Shown here in pieces: positions 30,433 through 38,585 of a stretch of 38,954 nucleotides of DNA. Position 1 is the first letter of the stretch. The number at the start of each line of letters is the position of its first letter. The position numbers and the translations under genes are program-made. The stretch comes from Actinomadura sp. KC345 (lineage in GTDB: Bacteria; Actinomycetota; Actinomycetes; Streptosporangiales; Streptosporangiaceae), in assembly GCF_004348515.1 (NCBI RefSeq), contig NZ_SMKH01000036.1:1-38954 (forward strand), written 5' to 3'. The notes under the pieces were generated by a model. That model worked only from the letters and a program-made list of their open reading frames with translations, had not been told where the DNA came from and searched no databases.

Positions 30433-33400
30433 AACTCCCGGATCACCTTGAAGTGCTGCTCACCGAGGAGCCGGTACTGGACGTGTACGCGTACGGTCCC
30501 TGGCGCGTGCCCGACGGGCTGTACGAGGAGTTGCGGGAACGGACCCTGGAGTACAACCGGGATCCGCGGGCGGTGGTGCTGACGCGGCAGCTCAGCGACT
30601 TCTACGGCGGCGACACCAGCGCGGCGGGCGCCGAGCAGTGGTCGCTGCTGACGTTCCTGCTCGGCGCGTCGGCGGTCCGCGGCGGGTCGCGGGGAGACGT
30701 GGACTACGAGCTGCTGTCGGCGTTCCTCGCCAAGCCCGAGTCGGCCGTCCGGGATCCGCTGGCCTGTTTCACGCAGAGCGGGCGGTGGCGTCCGCCGGGC
30801 CTGTGGCTGCCCGAGCCCGCCGGCGACGACCGTGAGCGGCGGACGGTGATGTTCGAGCTGGCGCGTGCGGGGCTGGACGTCTTCGAGGGCCTGGAGCCGG
30901 TGGAGCGGCGGCGGCGGGCCCTGATGGACCTGTTCGACAAGCGCGCCGCCGACCCCGGGCTGCGCGAGCAGGACATGAGCGTCCCCATCGGGCGGCTGGA
31001 CGACCTGTGGGCGTCCGAGGTGACCGATGAGGAACTGGCCGTCCTGCCCGAGCTGGCGGGGCCGGTCGGATACCTGGGGTGGGCGTGCGCGGGACTGGAC
31101 GCCGCGCACGAGCGGCTGGCGGGAGCCGTCGCGGACGGAGACGAGCCTGACGTCGCGCTCGCCCGGCTGCTCCTGGCGGCCGGGGTCTCCGTCGTCCCCG
31201 CGGAGCTGGCGGTGGTGCTGGGCACGGTGCGCTACGAGAACCTGGAGGAGCGGTTCCGCGCGGCGAGGGAGGGCTTCTCGGCCGAGGCGTGGCAGCTCGA
31301 CGTGCGGGCCTGGCTGGCGCGGGGGCTGGTGGCGGGGGAGGCGGACGCGTCCCGTGCCTGGCTCGACATGGCCATGCGCGTCACGGGCGCGGCGCAAGGG
31401 CTTCCGGACCCGCCGCTGAGCCCGCGCGGAAGCCGCGTGCCCGTGCGCGCGTTCCAGACCGACCTCCGGCGCCTGTTCACCGCGCGGCGGGTCCTCAACA
31501 CGCTCGGCGCCTCGCTCGCGGGCGGCAAGGGCGGCGAGGCCGCCGAGCCGGGCGAGCGGCGCCCCCGGCACGACGCGGTCGCCGGGGAGGTGCTGGTCGG
31601 GCAGCCGGAACTGTCCCGGGTGCTCCAGGACGCGGTGGCCGCGCGGCTGGCGGGGGAGCGTCCCGTCCGGCTGCTCATCGCCGGCCCGGAGGGCACCGGC
31701 AAGGGGACCGCCGCGGAGGCGGTGGAGCGCGGGCTGGCCGAGGGCGGCGCGGTCCGCGAGGCCATGTGGATATCGGACCAGGTGTTCGCGTCGCTGGGGG
31801 TGAGCGACGCCGTCCTCTGGCTGCAGGCCCGCGTCCGCGACTGCCTGGAGGCGCGGATGCTCCTCGTGGTGGACGACCTTGAGAAGCTCGCCGCGCACGA
31901 GCGGTGCGGCGCCGCGGCCGTGGAGGAGCTCCGGCGCCTCATGGCCCGCTCTCCGTCCCTCAGCGTCGTCGCGCTGTGCCGCCCCGGCGGGGACCGGCGG
32001 CTGTTCGACGCCAACCCGGCGCTCGTCCGGGCGTTCGACGTGGCCCGCACCCGCGACTTCGGCGAGGAGGACTTCGCCGAGCTGTTCACGCTGGCGGTCG
32101 CGAGGCGCGGCGCCCGCGTCGAACCGGGCGTGGCCGCCGCCGCGGCCGCCATGCTCCGCCGGACCCCTCCGCTGCTGAACCTGCGCGGCGCGCGGCTGGT
32201 GGAGCACCTGGCCGCCGAGGCGGTCGCCGCGGCCGCCCGGCGCGCTGCGGACGAGGCGGACGAGGACCAGGGCGCCGCCGCGCAGGCCGGCCCCCCGGAG
32301 GTGACGGCGGCGGACGTGCCGCAGCGCCTCATCCCGGGCCGCTCCGCCGGCACCGACCCGCTCGCCGAGCTGGCCGCGTGCGCCGGCATCGAGCCCGCCA
32401 AGCGCGAGGTGGACGCGCTGGTCGCCGAGGCCAAGGCGGCGCGGCTGCGCCGCGAGGCCGGCATGACCGCGAGGGCGCGGCCCCGGCACCTGGTGTTCAT
32501 CGGGAACCCCGGTACCGGGAAGAGCAAGGTGGCGGGCATCCTGGGCCGTCTCTACGCCGACCTCGGGGTGCTGACGTCCGGGCATCTGGTCGAGGTCGAG
32601 CGCGCCGACCTGCTCGGCGAGTACGCGAGCGAGAGCGTCCTGCGGGTCCGCCGGGCCGTGGAGCAGGCGCACGGCGGCGTCCTGGTCGTCCGTGACGCGC
32701 ACGCCCTGGTGTCGCCCGCCGCCGACGCCGCCCGGGGACGCGAGGTCCTGGACGTCCTCCTCACCGGCCTGCAGGCGCACACCGAGGACCTCGTCGTCGT
32801 GCTGACCGGGCCGGAGGCGGAGCTGAACGGCCTGCTGAAGTCCCGCCCCGACCTTGCCGCGTTCTTCCCCCGCACCGTCCGGTTCCCCGACCTCGCCGAG
32901 GACGAGCTGGTGGAGGTCTTCGCGGCCAAGGCCGCCGACTCGGGGTTCGCGCTGGCGGACGGCGTCCTGGACAAGGTCCGGGCACTGGCCGAGGCGGCGC
33001 CGCGCGAGCGCGGGTTCGGCAACGCCCGCGCCATGATCAACCTGCTGGACCGGGCGGTCGCGATGCAGGGCCGGCGCGTCCTGGCCGACGGCATCGTGGA
33101 CGAGACCGAGTCCCTGGACGAGATCCTCCTGGAGGACGTCCCCGACACCCTCAGCCGCGGCCGCGACGACGTGCCCGGCGACCCGCTCGCCGAGATCGAC
33201 CGGCTGATCGGGCTGGCCCACATCAAGCGGGAGGTCTCCTCCCTGGTGGCCGAGGTCCGCGCCGAGCAGCTGCGGCGCGACGCCAAGCTCGCCCCGGCGC
33301 CGCCGTCCCGGCACATGGTCTTCATGGGCAACCCGGGCACCGCCAAGACGACGATCGCCCGGCTGATCGCCGCCGTGTACGCGCGGCTGGGGCTGCTGTC

Positions 33401-34031
33401 GTCCGGGCACCTGGTGGAGGTCACCCGCGCCGACCTCGTCGCCGAGTTCGTCGGGCAGACCGCGCCGCGGGTCCGCGGCGCGGTCGAGCGCGCCCTCGGC
33501 GGCGTGCTGTTCGTGGACGAGGCGTACGCGCTGACGTCCTCGGGCGGCGACCGGCGCGACTTCGGCCACGAGGCGATCGCCGAACTGCTGCGGCTGATGG
33601 AGGAGCACCGCGGCGACCTGGTGGTCATCGTCGCCGGCTACGACGCCGAGATGGAGGAGTTCCTCCAGGCCAACCCGGGGCTGCGGTCGCGGTTCCCGAA
33701 GGTCCTGCGCTTCCCGGACTACTCGGACGACGAGCTCGTCACGATCTTCGAGTCCATGGCGGCGGAGGCCGGGTTCGCGCTCGCGTCCGGGACCCTGGAC
33801 CCCGTGCGCCGGCTGGTCGCCGCGCAGCCGCGGGGCTCCTCGTTCGGCAACGCCCGGCTCGTCCGCAACCTGCTGGAGGCGGCGATCTCCCGGCAGGCGC
33901 GGCGCATCACCGCGGAGGACGGCGAGGGCGCCGGCGTCGACGCCGCCGAGGTGGGGACGCTGCGCTCCGAGGACCTCCCCGACGCCCCGCCGCCCGAGCG
34001 CGGCGGCATCGGCTTCGGCGCCTACCTCTAG
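30429..34031 (+). CDS. Triple-AAA+ ATPase (CbxX/CfxQ-EccA type), 1200 aa
   Basis: Residues 1-380 are a helical, charged domain I do not recognise. Three AAA+ modules follow. Module 1 (about 385-600) is divergent, with Walker A GPEGTGKGT (420) and Walker B LLVVDDLEKL (478). Module 2 (about 640-905) has Walker A GNPGTGKSK (692), but Walker B reads VLVVRDAHAL without the catalytic Glu, and the arginine-finger segment is RPDLAAFFP. Module 3 (about 915-1160) is an intact CbxX/CfxQ module with GNPGTAKTT (967), VLFVDEAYAL (1026), VVIVAGYDAEM, arginine finger GLRSRFP (1085) and SSFGNARLVRNLLE. Such modules remodel proteins (CbbX, EccA, SpoVK). The GTG is preceded by AAGGG. No type VII secretion genes are nearby, so the client is unknown. 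Confidence 0.88.
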   Translation: MKLPDHLEVLLTEEPVLDVYAYGPWRVPDGLYEELRERTLEYNRDPRAVVLTRQLSDFYGGDTSAAGAEQWSLLTFLLGASAVRGGSRGDVDYELLSAFLAKPESAVRDPLACFTQSGRWRPPGLWLPEPAGDDRERRTVMFELARAGLDVFEGLEPVERRRRALMDLFDKRAADPGLREQDMSVPIGRLDDLWASEVTDEELAVLPELAGPVGYLGWACAGLDAAHERLAGAVADGDEPDVALARLLLAAGVSVVPAELAVVLGTVRYENLEERFRAAREGFSAEAWQLDVRAWLARGLVAGEADASRAWLDMAMRVTGAAQGLPDPPLSPRGSRVPVRAFQTDLRRLFTARRVLNTLGASLAGGKGGEAAEPGERRPRHDAVAGEVLVGQPELSRVLQDAVAARLAGERPVRLLIAGPEGTGKGTAAEAVERGLAEGGAVREAMWISDQVFASLGVSDAVLWLQARVRDCLEARMLLVVDDLEKLAAHERCGAAAVEELRRLMARSPSLSVVALCRPGGDRRLFDANPALVRAFDVARTRDFGEEDFAELFTLAVARRGARVEPGVAAAAAAMLRRTPPLLNLRGARLVEHLAAEAVAAAARRAADEADEDQGAAAQAGPPEVTAADVPQRLIPGRSAGTDPLAELAACAGIEPAKREVDALVAEAKAARLRREAGMTARARPRHLVFIGNPGTGKSKVAGILGRLYADLGVLTSGHLVEVERADLLGEYASESVLRVRRAVEQAHGGVLVVRDAHALVSPAADAARGREVLDVLLTGLQAHTEDLVVVLTGPEAELNGLLKSRPDLAAFFPRTVRFPDLAEDELVEVFAAKAADSGFALADGVLDKVRALAEAAPRERGFGNARAMINLLDRAVAMQGRRVLADGIVDETESLDEILLEDVPDTLSRGRDDVPGDPLAEIDRLIGLAHIKREVSSLVAEVRAEQLRRDAKLAPAPPSRHMVFMGNPGTAKTTIARLIAAVYARLGLLSSGHLVEVTRADLVAEFVGQTAPRVRGAVERALGGVLFVDEAYALTSSGGDRRDFGHEAIAELLRLMEEHRGDLVVIVAGYDAEMEEFLQANPGLRSRFPKVLRFPDYSDDELVTIFESMAAEAGFALASGTLDPVRRLVAAQPRGSSFGNARLVRNLLEAAISRQARRITAEDGEGAGVDAAEVGTLRSEDLPDAPPPERGGIGFGAYL

Positions 34032-34140
34032 CGCGGAGCGTGAACCGTCTGTGGAAACGCCGTCCTGCGCCGATGCGCCGCCTCCGCGCGTACCGCCCGC
34101 CAACGGCGGCGTGCGACCTGAGGGCGAGGGGTTCCGCTTC

Positions 34141-34153
34141 CCATGTCACATGG
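34141..34153. promoter_or_regulatory. CCATG-TCA-CATGG inverted repeat
   Basis: A perfect 5-bp inverted repeat with three central bases, 77 bp upstream of the LCP gene, in the 198-bp gap after the AAA+ gene. It is a possible regulator site. The gap otherwise shows no gene. Confidence 0.3.
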
Positions 34154-34229
34154 AGCGGTGATTTGTAGCGGTGGACAATCATGCACGAGAAGGACGCGGC
34201 GGACGCTCGGGAAGTCTAAGGTCTACGGC

Positions 34230-35399
34230 ATGAGTGACGGCTGGCCGGAAGGCTGGACACGCAAGGAGGGCGACCGCGTGGCTCGTAGCAGGCACGGCTC
34301 CGTCCCGGCGGAGCACCACCAGCCCGCCTACGGGCGCGAGCCGTACGGGGACCCGTACGGCGACCCGTACGCGGGCGACCAGCTTCGCGGTGGAGGCGGC
34401 TACGACCAGGGCGACCCCTACGGCGGGCCCCCGCCCAGGCGGCGGCGGCGCCGCCGGACGGGGCGGGTGTTCGGCGCCGTCCTGCTCGTCCTGCTGCTGG
34501 TCATCGTCGGCGGCTACTTCTACCTGGACTCCCGGCTGAAGCGCGAGGCCGTGCTGGAGGACTACCCCGGCCGGGTCGCCGACACCCCGGGGACGAACTG
34601 GCTGATCGTCGGCTCCGACAGCCGCGAGGGCCTGTCGAAGGCCGAGCAGAAGGAGCTCAGGACGGGTTTCGCCGCCGGGCGCCGCACCGACTCGATGATG
34701 CTCCTGCACTACGGGTCCGGCGGGACGTCCCTCATCAGCCTTCCGCGCGACTCCTACGTCCCGATCCCGGGCAAGGGCCGCAACAAGCTGAACGCGGCGT
34801 TCGCGTTCGGCGGGCCCAAGCTGCTCGCCCGGACCGTGGAGGAGGCCACCGGCGTCCACCTCGACCACTACGCCGAGATCGGCTTCGGTGGCTTCGTCGG
34901 CATCGTGGACGCCCTCGGCGGGGTGGACATGTGCGTCAAGGAAGACATCAAGGACCCCAAGGCGGGCCTCGACCTCAAGGCCGGCTGCCAGACCCTCAAC
35001 GGCGGTGACGCGCTCGGGTACGTGCGGACCCGCAAGTTCGCCCGCGCCGACCTCGAACGGGTCGAGAACCAGCAGCAGTTCTTCGGCGCGCTGATGAAGA
35101 AGGCGGCGAGCCCGGGGACGATCATCAACCCGTTCAAGAGCATCCCGCTGGCGAAGAACGCCACCAGCAACTTCCTGGTGGACGAGGGCGACCACCTGCA
35201 CCACCTCATGCGCATGATGTGGGCGATGAAGGGCGTCAGCGGCGGCGACGGCGTGTCGACCACCGTCCCGATCGGCGGCAGCGGCAGCTCGGCCGCGGCC
35301 GGCTCGTACATCACCTGGGACAAGGACAAGGCGACCAGGCTCTTCGACGCGCTCAAGCAGGACAAGGAGATCCCGCCGGACGTCGTCGAGAAGAAGTGA
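34230..35399 (+). CDS. LytR-CpsA-Psr (LCP) family protein
   Basis: A 389-aa type II membrane protein. The Tyr/Gly/Asp-rich cytosolic N-terminus (EPYGDPYGDPYAGD) and a poly-Arg stop (PRRRRRRRTG) precede one TM helix at about 79-98. The extracytoplasmic LCP domain has NWLIVGSDSREG, RRTDSMMLLHYG (metal Asp), SLPRDSYVPIPG (phosphate-binding Arg), KLNAAFAFGGP and ALGYVRTRKFARADLERVENQQ. LCP enzymes attach glycopolymers such as teichoic acid or arabinogalactan from lipid carriers to peptidoglycan. ATG 34230 follows TAAGGT (34217-34222) by seven bases, suggesting a leaderless mRNA. GTG 34278 has a strong AAGGAGG eight bases upstream and would start 16 residues later; both may be used. Confidence 0.92.
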   Translation: MSDGWPEGWTRKEGDRVARSRHGSVPAEHHQPAYGREPYGDPYGDPYAGDQLRGGGGYDQGDPYGGPPPRRRRRRRTGRVFGAVLLVLLLVIVGGYFYLDSRLKREAVLEDYPGRVADTPGTNWLIVGSDSREGLSKAEQKELRTGFAAGRRTDSMMLLHYGSGGTSLISLPRDSYVPIPGKGRNKLNAAFAFGGPKLLARTVEEATGVHLDHYAEIGFGGFVGIVDALGGVDMCVKEDIKDPKAGLDLKAGCQTLNGGDALGYVRTRKFARADLERVENQQQFFGALMKKAASPGTIINPFKSIPLAKNATSNFLVDEGDHLHHLMRMMWAMKGVSGGDGVSTTVPIGGSGSSAAAGSYITWDKDKATRLFDALKQDKEIPPDVVEKK

Positions 35400-35437
35400 G
35401 CGGGACTGGCCCGCTCCGGCCCGGTTAGAGTCAGGGC

Positions 35438-35734
35438 ATGTCCGAAGCGACGCCCGGCGGAGCCGCCGGACTGGACGAGCTGTCGTCCAAGGAGCTGTAC
35501 GAGCGGGCGATGAGCCTGGCGAGGGAGCGGCGCGACGTCGGCTTCCTGTGGGACCTGCTGCGCGCGATCCCCCCGGCGGCCGCCTCCCTGGGCGAGGTCG
35601 GCCGCGCGGAGTTCGACCTTCTCCACGGCCTGGCGCTGCTGGAGGAGTTCACGCACGCGGGGGAGGGGGAGATGGCGGACGCGCTCCGCCCCCTCTACAT
35701 CGACTACCTCGCCGAGCACGCCAACGGGACCTGA
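35438..35734 (+). CDS. Small helical hypothetical protein
   Basis: A 98-aa, mostly helical soluble protein. It contains LDELSSKELYERAMSLARER, VGFLWDLLRAIPPAAAS, FDLLHGLALLEEF and PLYIDYLAEHANG. The regular Leu spacing suggests a helical bundle. It looks like a conserved actinobacterial hypothetical, although I cannot name a family. TAGAGT (35426-35431) ends six bases before the ATG with no ribosome binding site, so the transcript is probably leaderless. It follows the LCP gene by 38 bp but has its own promoter-like sequence. Confidence 0.7.
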   Translation: MSEATPGGAAGLDELSSKELYERAMSLARERRDVGFLWDLLRAIPPAAASLGEVGRAEFDLLHGLALLEEFTHAGEGEMADALRPLYIDYLAEHANGT

Positions 35735-35819
35735 CCGTCTCTTTGCGTGCCTTTGATCTCTGTCGGGCCGGGACTGGGAAACACTCTCCGTAGTCGTCTG
35801 ACCGCAGAGGGTGGTTGAA

Positions 35820-35978
35820 GTGAACAAGAAGCATATGAAGATCGCCGGCATCGCCTTCGGTGTGTGGTACGTCATCAGCAGGCCCGAGGGCGCGGCGGGT
35901 CTGGTCAACAACGCCCTGAGCGGACTCGGCACCGCCGCCGAGTCGTTGTCCCAGTTCATGAGCGCCATCCCGAGCTGA
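35820..35978 (+). CDS. Tiny membrane protein, first of a tandem pair
   Basis: A 52-aa protein with sequence VNKKHMKIAGIAFGVWYVIS at the start and RPEGAAGLVNNALSGLGTAA in the middle. A basic N-terminus, one hydrophobic helix (about 7-20) and an amphipathic C-terminal half end in FMSAIPS. GTG 35820 follows GGTGG. It aligns over nearly its whole length with the ORF at 36149-36304: a hydrophobic segment, then (P)xxAAxxVNNAxSxLGxAxxxLxxFxxA. A terminator separates the two, so they are independently transcribed paralogues. The function is unknown; similar short proteins occur in streptomycetes. Confidence 0.65.
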   Translation: MNKKHMKIAGIAFGVWYVISRPEGAAGLVNNALSGLGTAAESLSQFMSAIPS

Positions 35979-35992
35979 CGGACGGCTCCCTG

Positions 35993-36018
35993 GCCCCGTA
36001 CCTCCGGCGGTACGGGGC
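35993..36018 (+). terminator. Terminator after the first tiny membrane protein
   Basis: GCCCCGTACC (35993-36002) pairs perfectly with GGTACGGGGC (36009-36018) around TCCGGC, 14 bp after the stop, and is followed by ATCTTCG. Confidence 0.8.
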
Positions 36019-36111
36019 ATCTTCGCGCGCGGTCACCAAGCGGTTGCCTCGGCGTCACAGTAAAATCGCGCTTTGCGGGCAGACGCGCCTGGGCACAATT
36101 GGATCGGGTCA

Positions 36112-36132
36112 GTTGTGTCGCTGCGCTACAAC
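36112..36132 (+). promoter_or_regulatory. Hairpin in the leader of the second tiny membrane protein
   Basis: GTTGT (36112-36116) pairs with ACAAC (36128-36132), with CGC/GCG pairing inside. CACAAT at 36094-36099 just upstream could be a -10, so the hairpin would lie in the 5' untranslated region. Confidence 0.35.
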
Positions 36133-36148
36133 CAGGGACGGCGTACGG

Positions 36149-36304
36149 ATGAAGAAGAACCTCCGCTATGTGGCGATCGCGTTCGTCATCTTCTACTTGT
36201 TGAGCTCACCCACGGACGCGGCCAACGTGGTCAACAACGCCTTCAGCCAGCTCGGCGAGGCGGGCAACCAGCTTGCGGCCTTCGTGAACGCGTTGGGGAC
36301 GTGA
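36149..36304 (+). CDS. Tiny membrane protein, second of a tandem pair
   Basis: A 51-aa protein: MKKNLRYVAIAFVIFYLLSS, then PTDAANVVNNAFSQLGEAGN, then QLAAFVNALGT. It has one hydrophobic helix (about 7-20) followed by an amphipathic helix, like its paralogue 170 bp upstream. The shared core AA-xVVNNA-x-LG suggests a conserved surface, perhaps for self-assembly or contact with a larger membrane complex; nothing more is supported. No strong ribosome binding site is visible before the ATG. Confidence 0.65.
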   Translation: MKKNLRYVAIAFVIFYLLSSPTDAANVVNNAFSQLGEAGNQLAAFVNALGT

Positions 36305-36405
36305 GGTCGCGCCGCCGTCCCTGGACCGGGTCCCGGGGCGGCGGCGGGAAGAGTTGGGACGAGGGCATGGCCGGTCACCAGGGGTGATCTCCTAGTATCG
36401 GCACC

Positions 36406-36894
36406 ATGTCTGTCTTCGACGTAGAGATCGACGGCCTGCTCGGCGGATCCGCCGACCTCGGCCAGTACCGGGGCAAGGCCGTGCTCATTGTCAACGTCGC
36501 CTCCAAGTGCGGCCTCACCCCGCAGTACTCCGGCCTGGAGCGGCTGCAGGAGCGGTACGCGGGACGCGGCTTCACCGTGCTCGGCGTCCCCTGCAACCAG
36601 TTCATGGGTCAGGAGCCCGGCGCCGCCGGCGAGATCGCGGAGTTCTGCTCGGCGACCTACGGCGTCACGTTCCCGATGACCGAAAAGGTCGAGGTCAACG
36701 GGGACGGCCGGCACGCGCTCTACCAGGGCCTGGTCGGCTCGCCCGACGCCGAGGGCCACACCGGCGACATCCGCTGGAACTTCGAGAAGTTCCTGATCGC
36801 CCCCGACGGCACGGTCGCGGCGCGCTTCGCGCCGCAGGCCGAGCCCGAGGCCGACGAGGTCGTCGCCGCGATCGAGAAGCATCTCCCCGCCTGA
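36406..36894 (+). CDS. Glutathione peroxidase-family thiol peroxidase
   Basis: A 162-aa GPx-like enzyme that reduces peroxides. The peroxidatic Cys is C35 in VNVASKCGLTPQY, with Q65 (PCNQFMGQEPG) and W124-N125 (RWNFEKFLI) completing the catalytic set. C81 (AEFCSATYGV) occupies the position of the resolving Cys of thioredoxin-dependent GPx proteins. Because actinobacteria use mycothiol and thioredoxin rather than glutathione, thioredoxin is the likely reductant. TAGTAT (36393-36398) ends seven bases before the ATG, suggesting a leaderless mRNA. A strong terminator follows. Confidence 0.93.
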   Translation: MSVFDVEIDGLLGGSADLGQYRGKAVLIVNVASKCGLTPQYSGLERLQERYAGRGFTVLGVPCNQFMGQEPGAAGEIAEFCSATYGVTFPMTEKVEVNGDGRHALYQGLVGSPDAEGHTGDIRWNFEKFLIAPDGTVAARFAPQAEPEADEVVAAIEKHLPA

Positions 36895-36898
36895 GGCT

Positions 36899-36933
36899 CG
36901 GACGCGCCCTCCGGACGCCGGAGGGCGCGTCCG
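36899..36933 (+). terminator. Terminator of the glutathione peroxidase gene
   Basis: A perfect 16-bp stem (CGGACGCGCCCTCCGG, loop ACG, then its complement) begins four bases after the stop. Confidence 0.85.
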
Positions 36934-36965
36934 ACGGCTGTGAATTGCGCCACATCCCGAACCGG

Positions 36966-36995
36966 TTGTCCCCTATTCGAGAACACGTCTAGTTT
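36966..36995 (+). promoter_or_regulatory. Possible promoter of the SDR gene
   Basis: TTGTCC (36966-36971) and TAGTTT (36990-36995) are 18 bp apart in a locally AT-rich stretch, with transcription expected near 37002 and a GGAGG site before the SDR ATG. Confidence 0.4.
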
Positions 36996-37027
36996 TTGAA
37001 GTCGCGATATGACGTGGAGGTGGCCCC

Positions 37028-37942
37028 ATGCGCGGATGGACGACCGGGAACATCCCCGATCTGCACGGCCGGCGGGCGATCGTCACCGGCGCCAACAGCG
37101 GGATCGGGTACCACACCGCGCTCCAGCTCGCCCGGCGCGGCGCGTCCGTCGTGCTGGCCTGCCGCAGCGCCGAGCGCGGCCAGGCGGCCTTCGACCGCGT
37201 CAGGGCCGCCGCGCCGGACGCCGACCTGGTGCTCGGCTCCCTGGACCTCGCCGACCTGTCGTCCGTGCGGACGTTCGCGGAACGGCACGGCGACGCGGCC
37301 CTCGACATCCTGGTCAACAACGCCGGGGTCATGGCCATCCCGAGCCGGCGCACCGCCGACGGCTTCGAGATGCAGTTCGGCACCAACCATCTCGGGCACT
37401 TCGCCCTCACCGGCCTGCTGCTGCCCGCGCTGCGCTCCACCCCGTCCGCCCGCGTGGTCACGGTCACCTCGGGGTTCGCCTGGTCCGGCCGCCTGAACTT
37501 CGACGACCTCCAGAGCGAACGCGGGTACCGCAAGTGGAGCGCCTACGCCCAGGCCAAACTCGCCAACCTGCTCTTCGCCAAGGAACTCGACCGCCGCTTC
37601 CCCGAGCCGACCAGCGTCGCCGCCCACCCCGGCTACGCGGCCACCAACCTCCAGCAGACCGGCCCCAGGATGCAGGGCAGCACGCTCCTGGAGAAGGCCG
37701 CCGGCATGGGCAACGCCGTGGTGGCGCAGTCCGCCGCGGCGGGCGCCCTGCCGTCCCTCTACGCCGCCACGGCCCCGGACGTGCACGGAGGCGCCTGCTA
37801 CGGCCCCCGCCTGCTCCAGTACCGCGGCGCCCCGACCGAGGTGGTCACGCCCCCGCAGGCGAACAAGCCCGAGCAGGCCGAACGCCTCTGGGAGGTCTCC
37901 GAGACCCTCACCGGCGTCACCTACGCGGCCGCCGCGCCCTAG
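37028..37942 (+). CDS. Short-chain dehydrogenase/reductase (retinol-dehydrogenase-like)
   Basis: A 304-aa SDR of the extended 'oxidoreductase/retinol dehydrogenase-like' group. The cofactor loop is VTGANSGIGYHTA (about 19-31), the Arg in LACRSAERG suggests NADP(H), and DILVNNAGVM, the catalytic Ser in VTVTSGFAWSGR and YAQAK (Tyr/Lys) are present. HPGYAATNLQ follows the active site as in this subgroup. TGGAGG lies seven bases before the ATG. The substrate is unknown. The gene converges on a TetR regulator; their stop codons share the bases CTAG (37939-37942). Confidence 0.9.
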   Translation: MRGWTTGNIPDLHGRRAIVTGANSGIGYHTALQLARRGASVVLACRSAERGQAAFDRVRAAAPDADLVLGSLDLADLSSVRTFAERHGDAALDILVNNAGVMAIPSRRTADGFEMQFGTNHLGHFALTGLLLPALRSTPSARVVTVTSGFAWSGRLNFDDLQSERGYRKWSAYAQAKLANLLFAKELDRRFPEPTSVAAHPGYAATNLQQTGPRMQGSTLLEKAAGMGNAVVAQSAAAGALPSLYAATAPDVHGGACYGPRLLQYRGAPTEVVTPPQANKPEQAERLWEVSETLTGVTYAAAAP

Positions 37943-38514
37943 CGAAGCCCCCGGGTGGCCTGCGCCAGCGTCGCCGCGACGACGCCCTCGGCCTGGGCCG
38001 GCGCCCGCTCCGCGAGCCGCGCGGCCGCGTCGACCAGCCCCTGGATCAGCTCGGCCCGCACCGCCGCCTCGGCGACGCCCGCGTCCTCCAGCGCGCCGAC
38101 GAGCGGACGCAGCAGCATCGCGTGCCCCGCCCGGATCCGCTCAAGGGCCGGTTCCGCCAGCGCGTGCTCGGCCAGCGCGACCGCGGCGGCGTGCCGCCCG
38201 TCCGTCATGACCCCGAGCTGGACCCGGATGTACGCCTCGACCTTGCCGTCCAGGTCGGCGGGGCCGGCGAGGGCCTCCTCGACGAGCGACGCCCACCGGG
38301 GCAGTTCCGCCTCGACGATCGCCGCGACCAGGTCGTCCTTCGACCGGAAGTACTCGTACAGGCTCGGCCGCGACAACCCGACCCGTCGCGCCAGCGCCGC
38401 GAGCGACAGCGCCTCGATGCCCTCCTCGGCCACCAGCGCCCGCGCGGCGTCGAGCAGCGTCCGCAACTGCCGCGCCCGGTGCTCGGCGACGGTCGCCTCA
38501 CTGATCCTCGGCAC
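37939..38514 (-). CDS. TetR-family transcriptional regulator
   Basis: A 191-aa regulator. The helix-turn-helix is in ALSLAALARRVGLSRPSLYEYF (about 35-56), preceded by LLDAARALVAEEG. The C-terminal domain is Ala/Leu-rich and helical, typical of a small-ligand pocket. The start is GTG 38514, with TAGGAT six bases upstream, so the mRNA is probably leaderless and a repressor bound at 38530-38558 could block it. It may regulate the convergent SDR gene or itself; no divergent target is adjacent except the methyltransferase end. Confidence 0.88.
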   Translation of the reverse strand: MPRISEATVAEHRARQLRTLLDAARALVAEEGIEALSLAALARRVGLSRPSLYEYFRSKDDLVAAIVEAELPRWASLVEEALAGPADLDGKVEAYIRVQLGVMTDGRHAAAVALAEHALAEPALERIRAGHAMLLRPLVGALEDAGVAEAAVRAELIQGLVDAAARLAERAPAQAEGVVAATLAQATRGLR

Positions 38515-38520
38515 GCCCCC

Positions 38521-38558
38521 ATCCTACGTTTCCCGACTACGAGTAGGTAAGTTCCCGA
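38521..38558 (-). promoter_or_regulatory. Promoter/operator of the TetR gene
   Basis: The -10 TAGGAT (38526-38521 on the minus strand) is followed upstream by CTAC-GA-GTAG (38537-38546), a perfect short palindrome. Two direct TTCCCGA copies (38530-38536 and 38552-38558) flank it. The layout suits autorepression. Confidence 0.45.
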
Positions 38559-38585
38559 TCGGGCCGAGCGCGCGGCCCGGCGCTC

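Noticed and set aside
29385..34103. A 1572-codon open frame on the minus strand opposite the SGNH and AAA+ genes
   Set aside because: Its composition (Arg/Gly/Ala/Pro/His with no domains) is the usual antisense shadow of high-GC coding DNA. The plus-strand genes have clear motifs.
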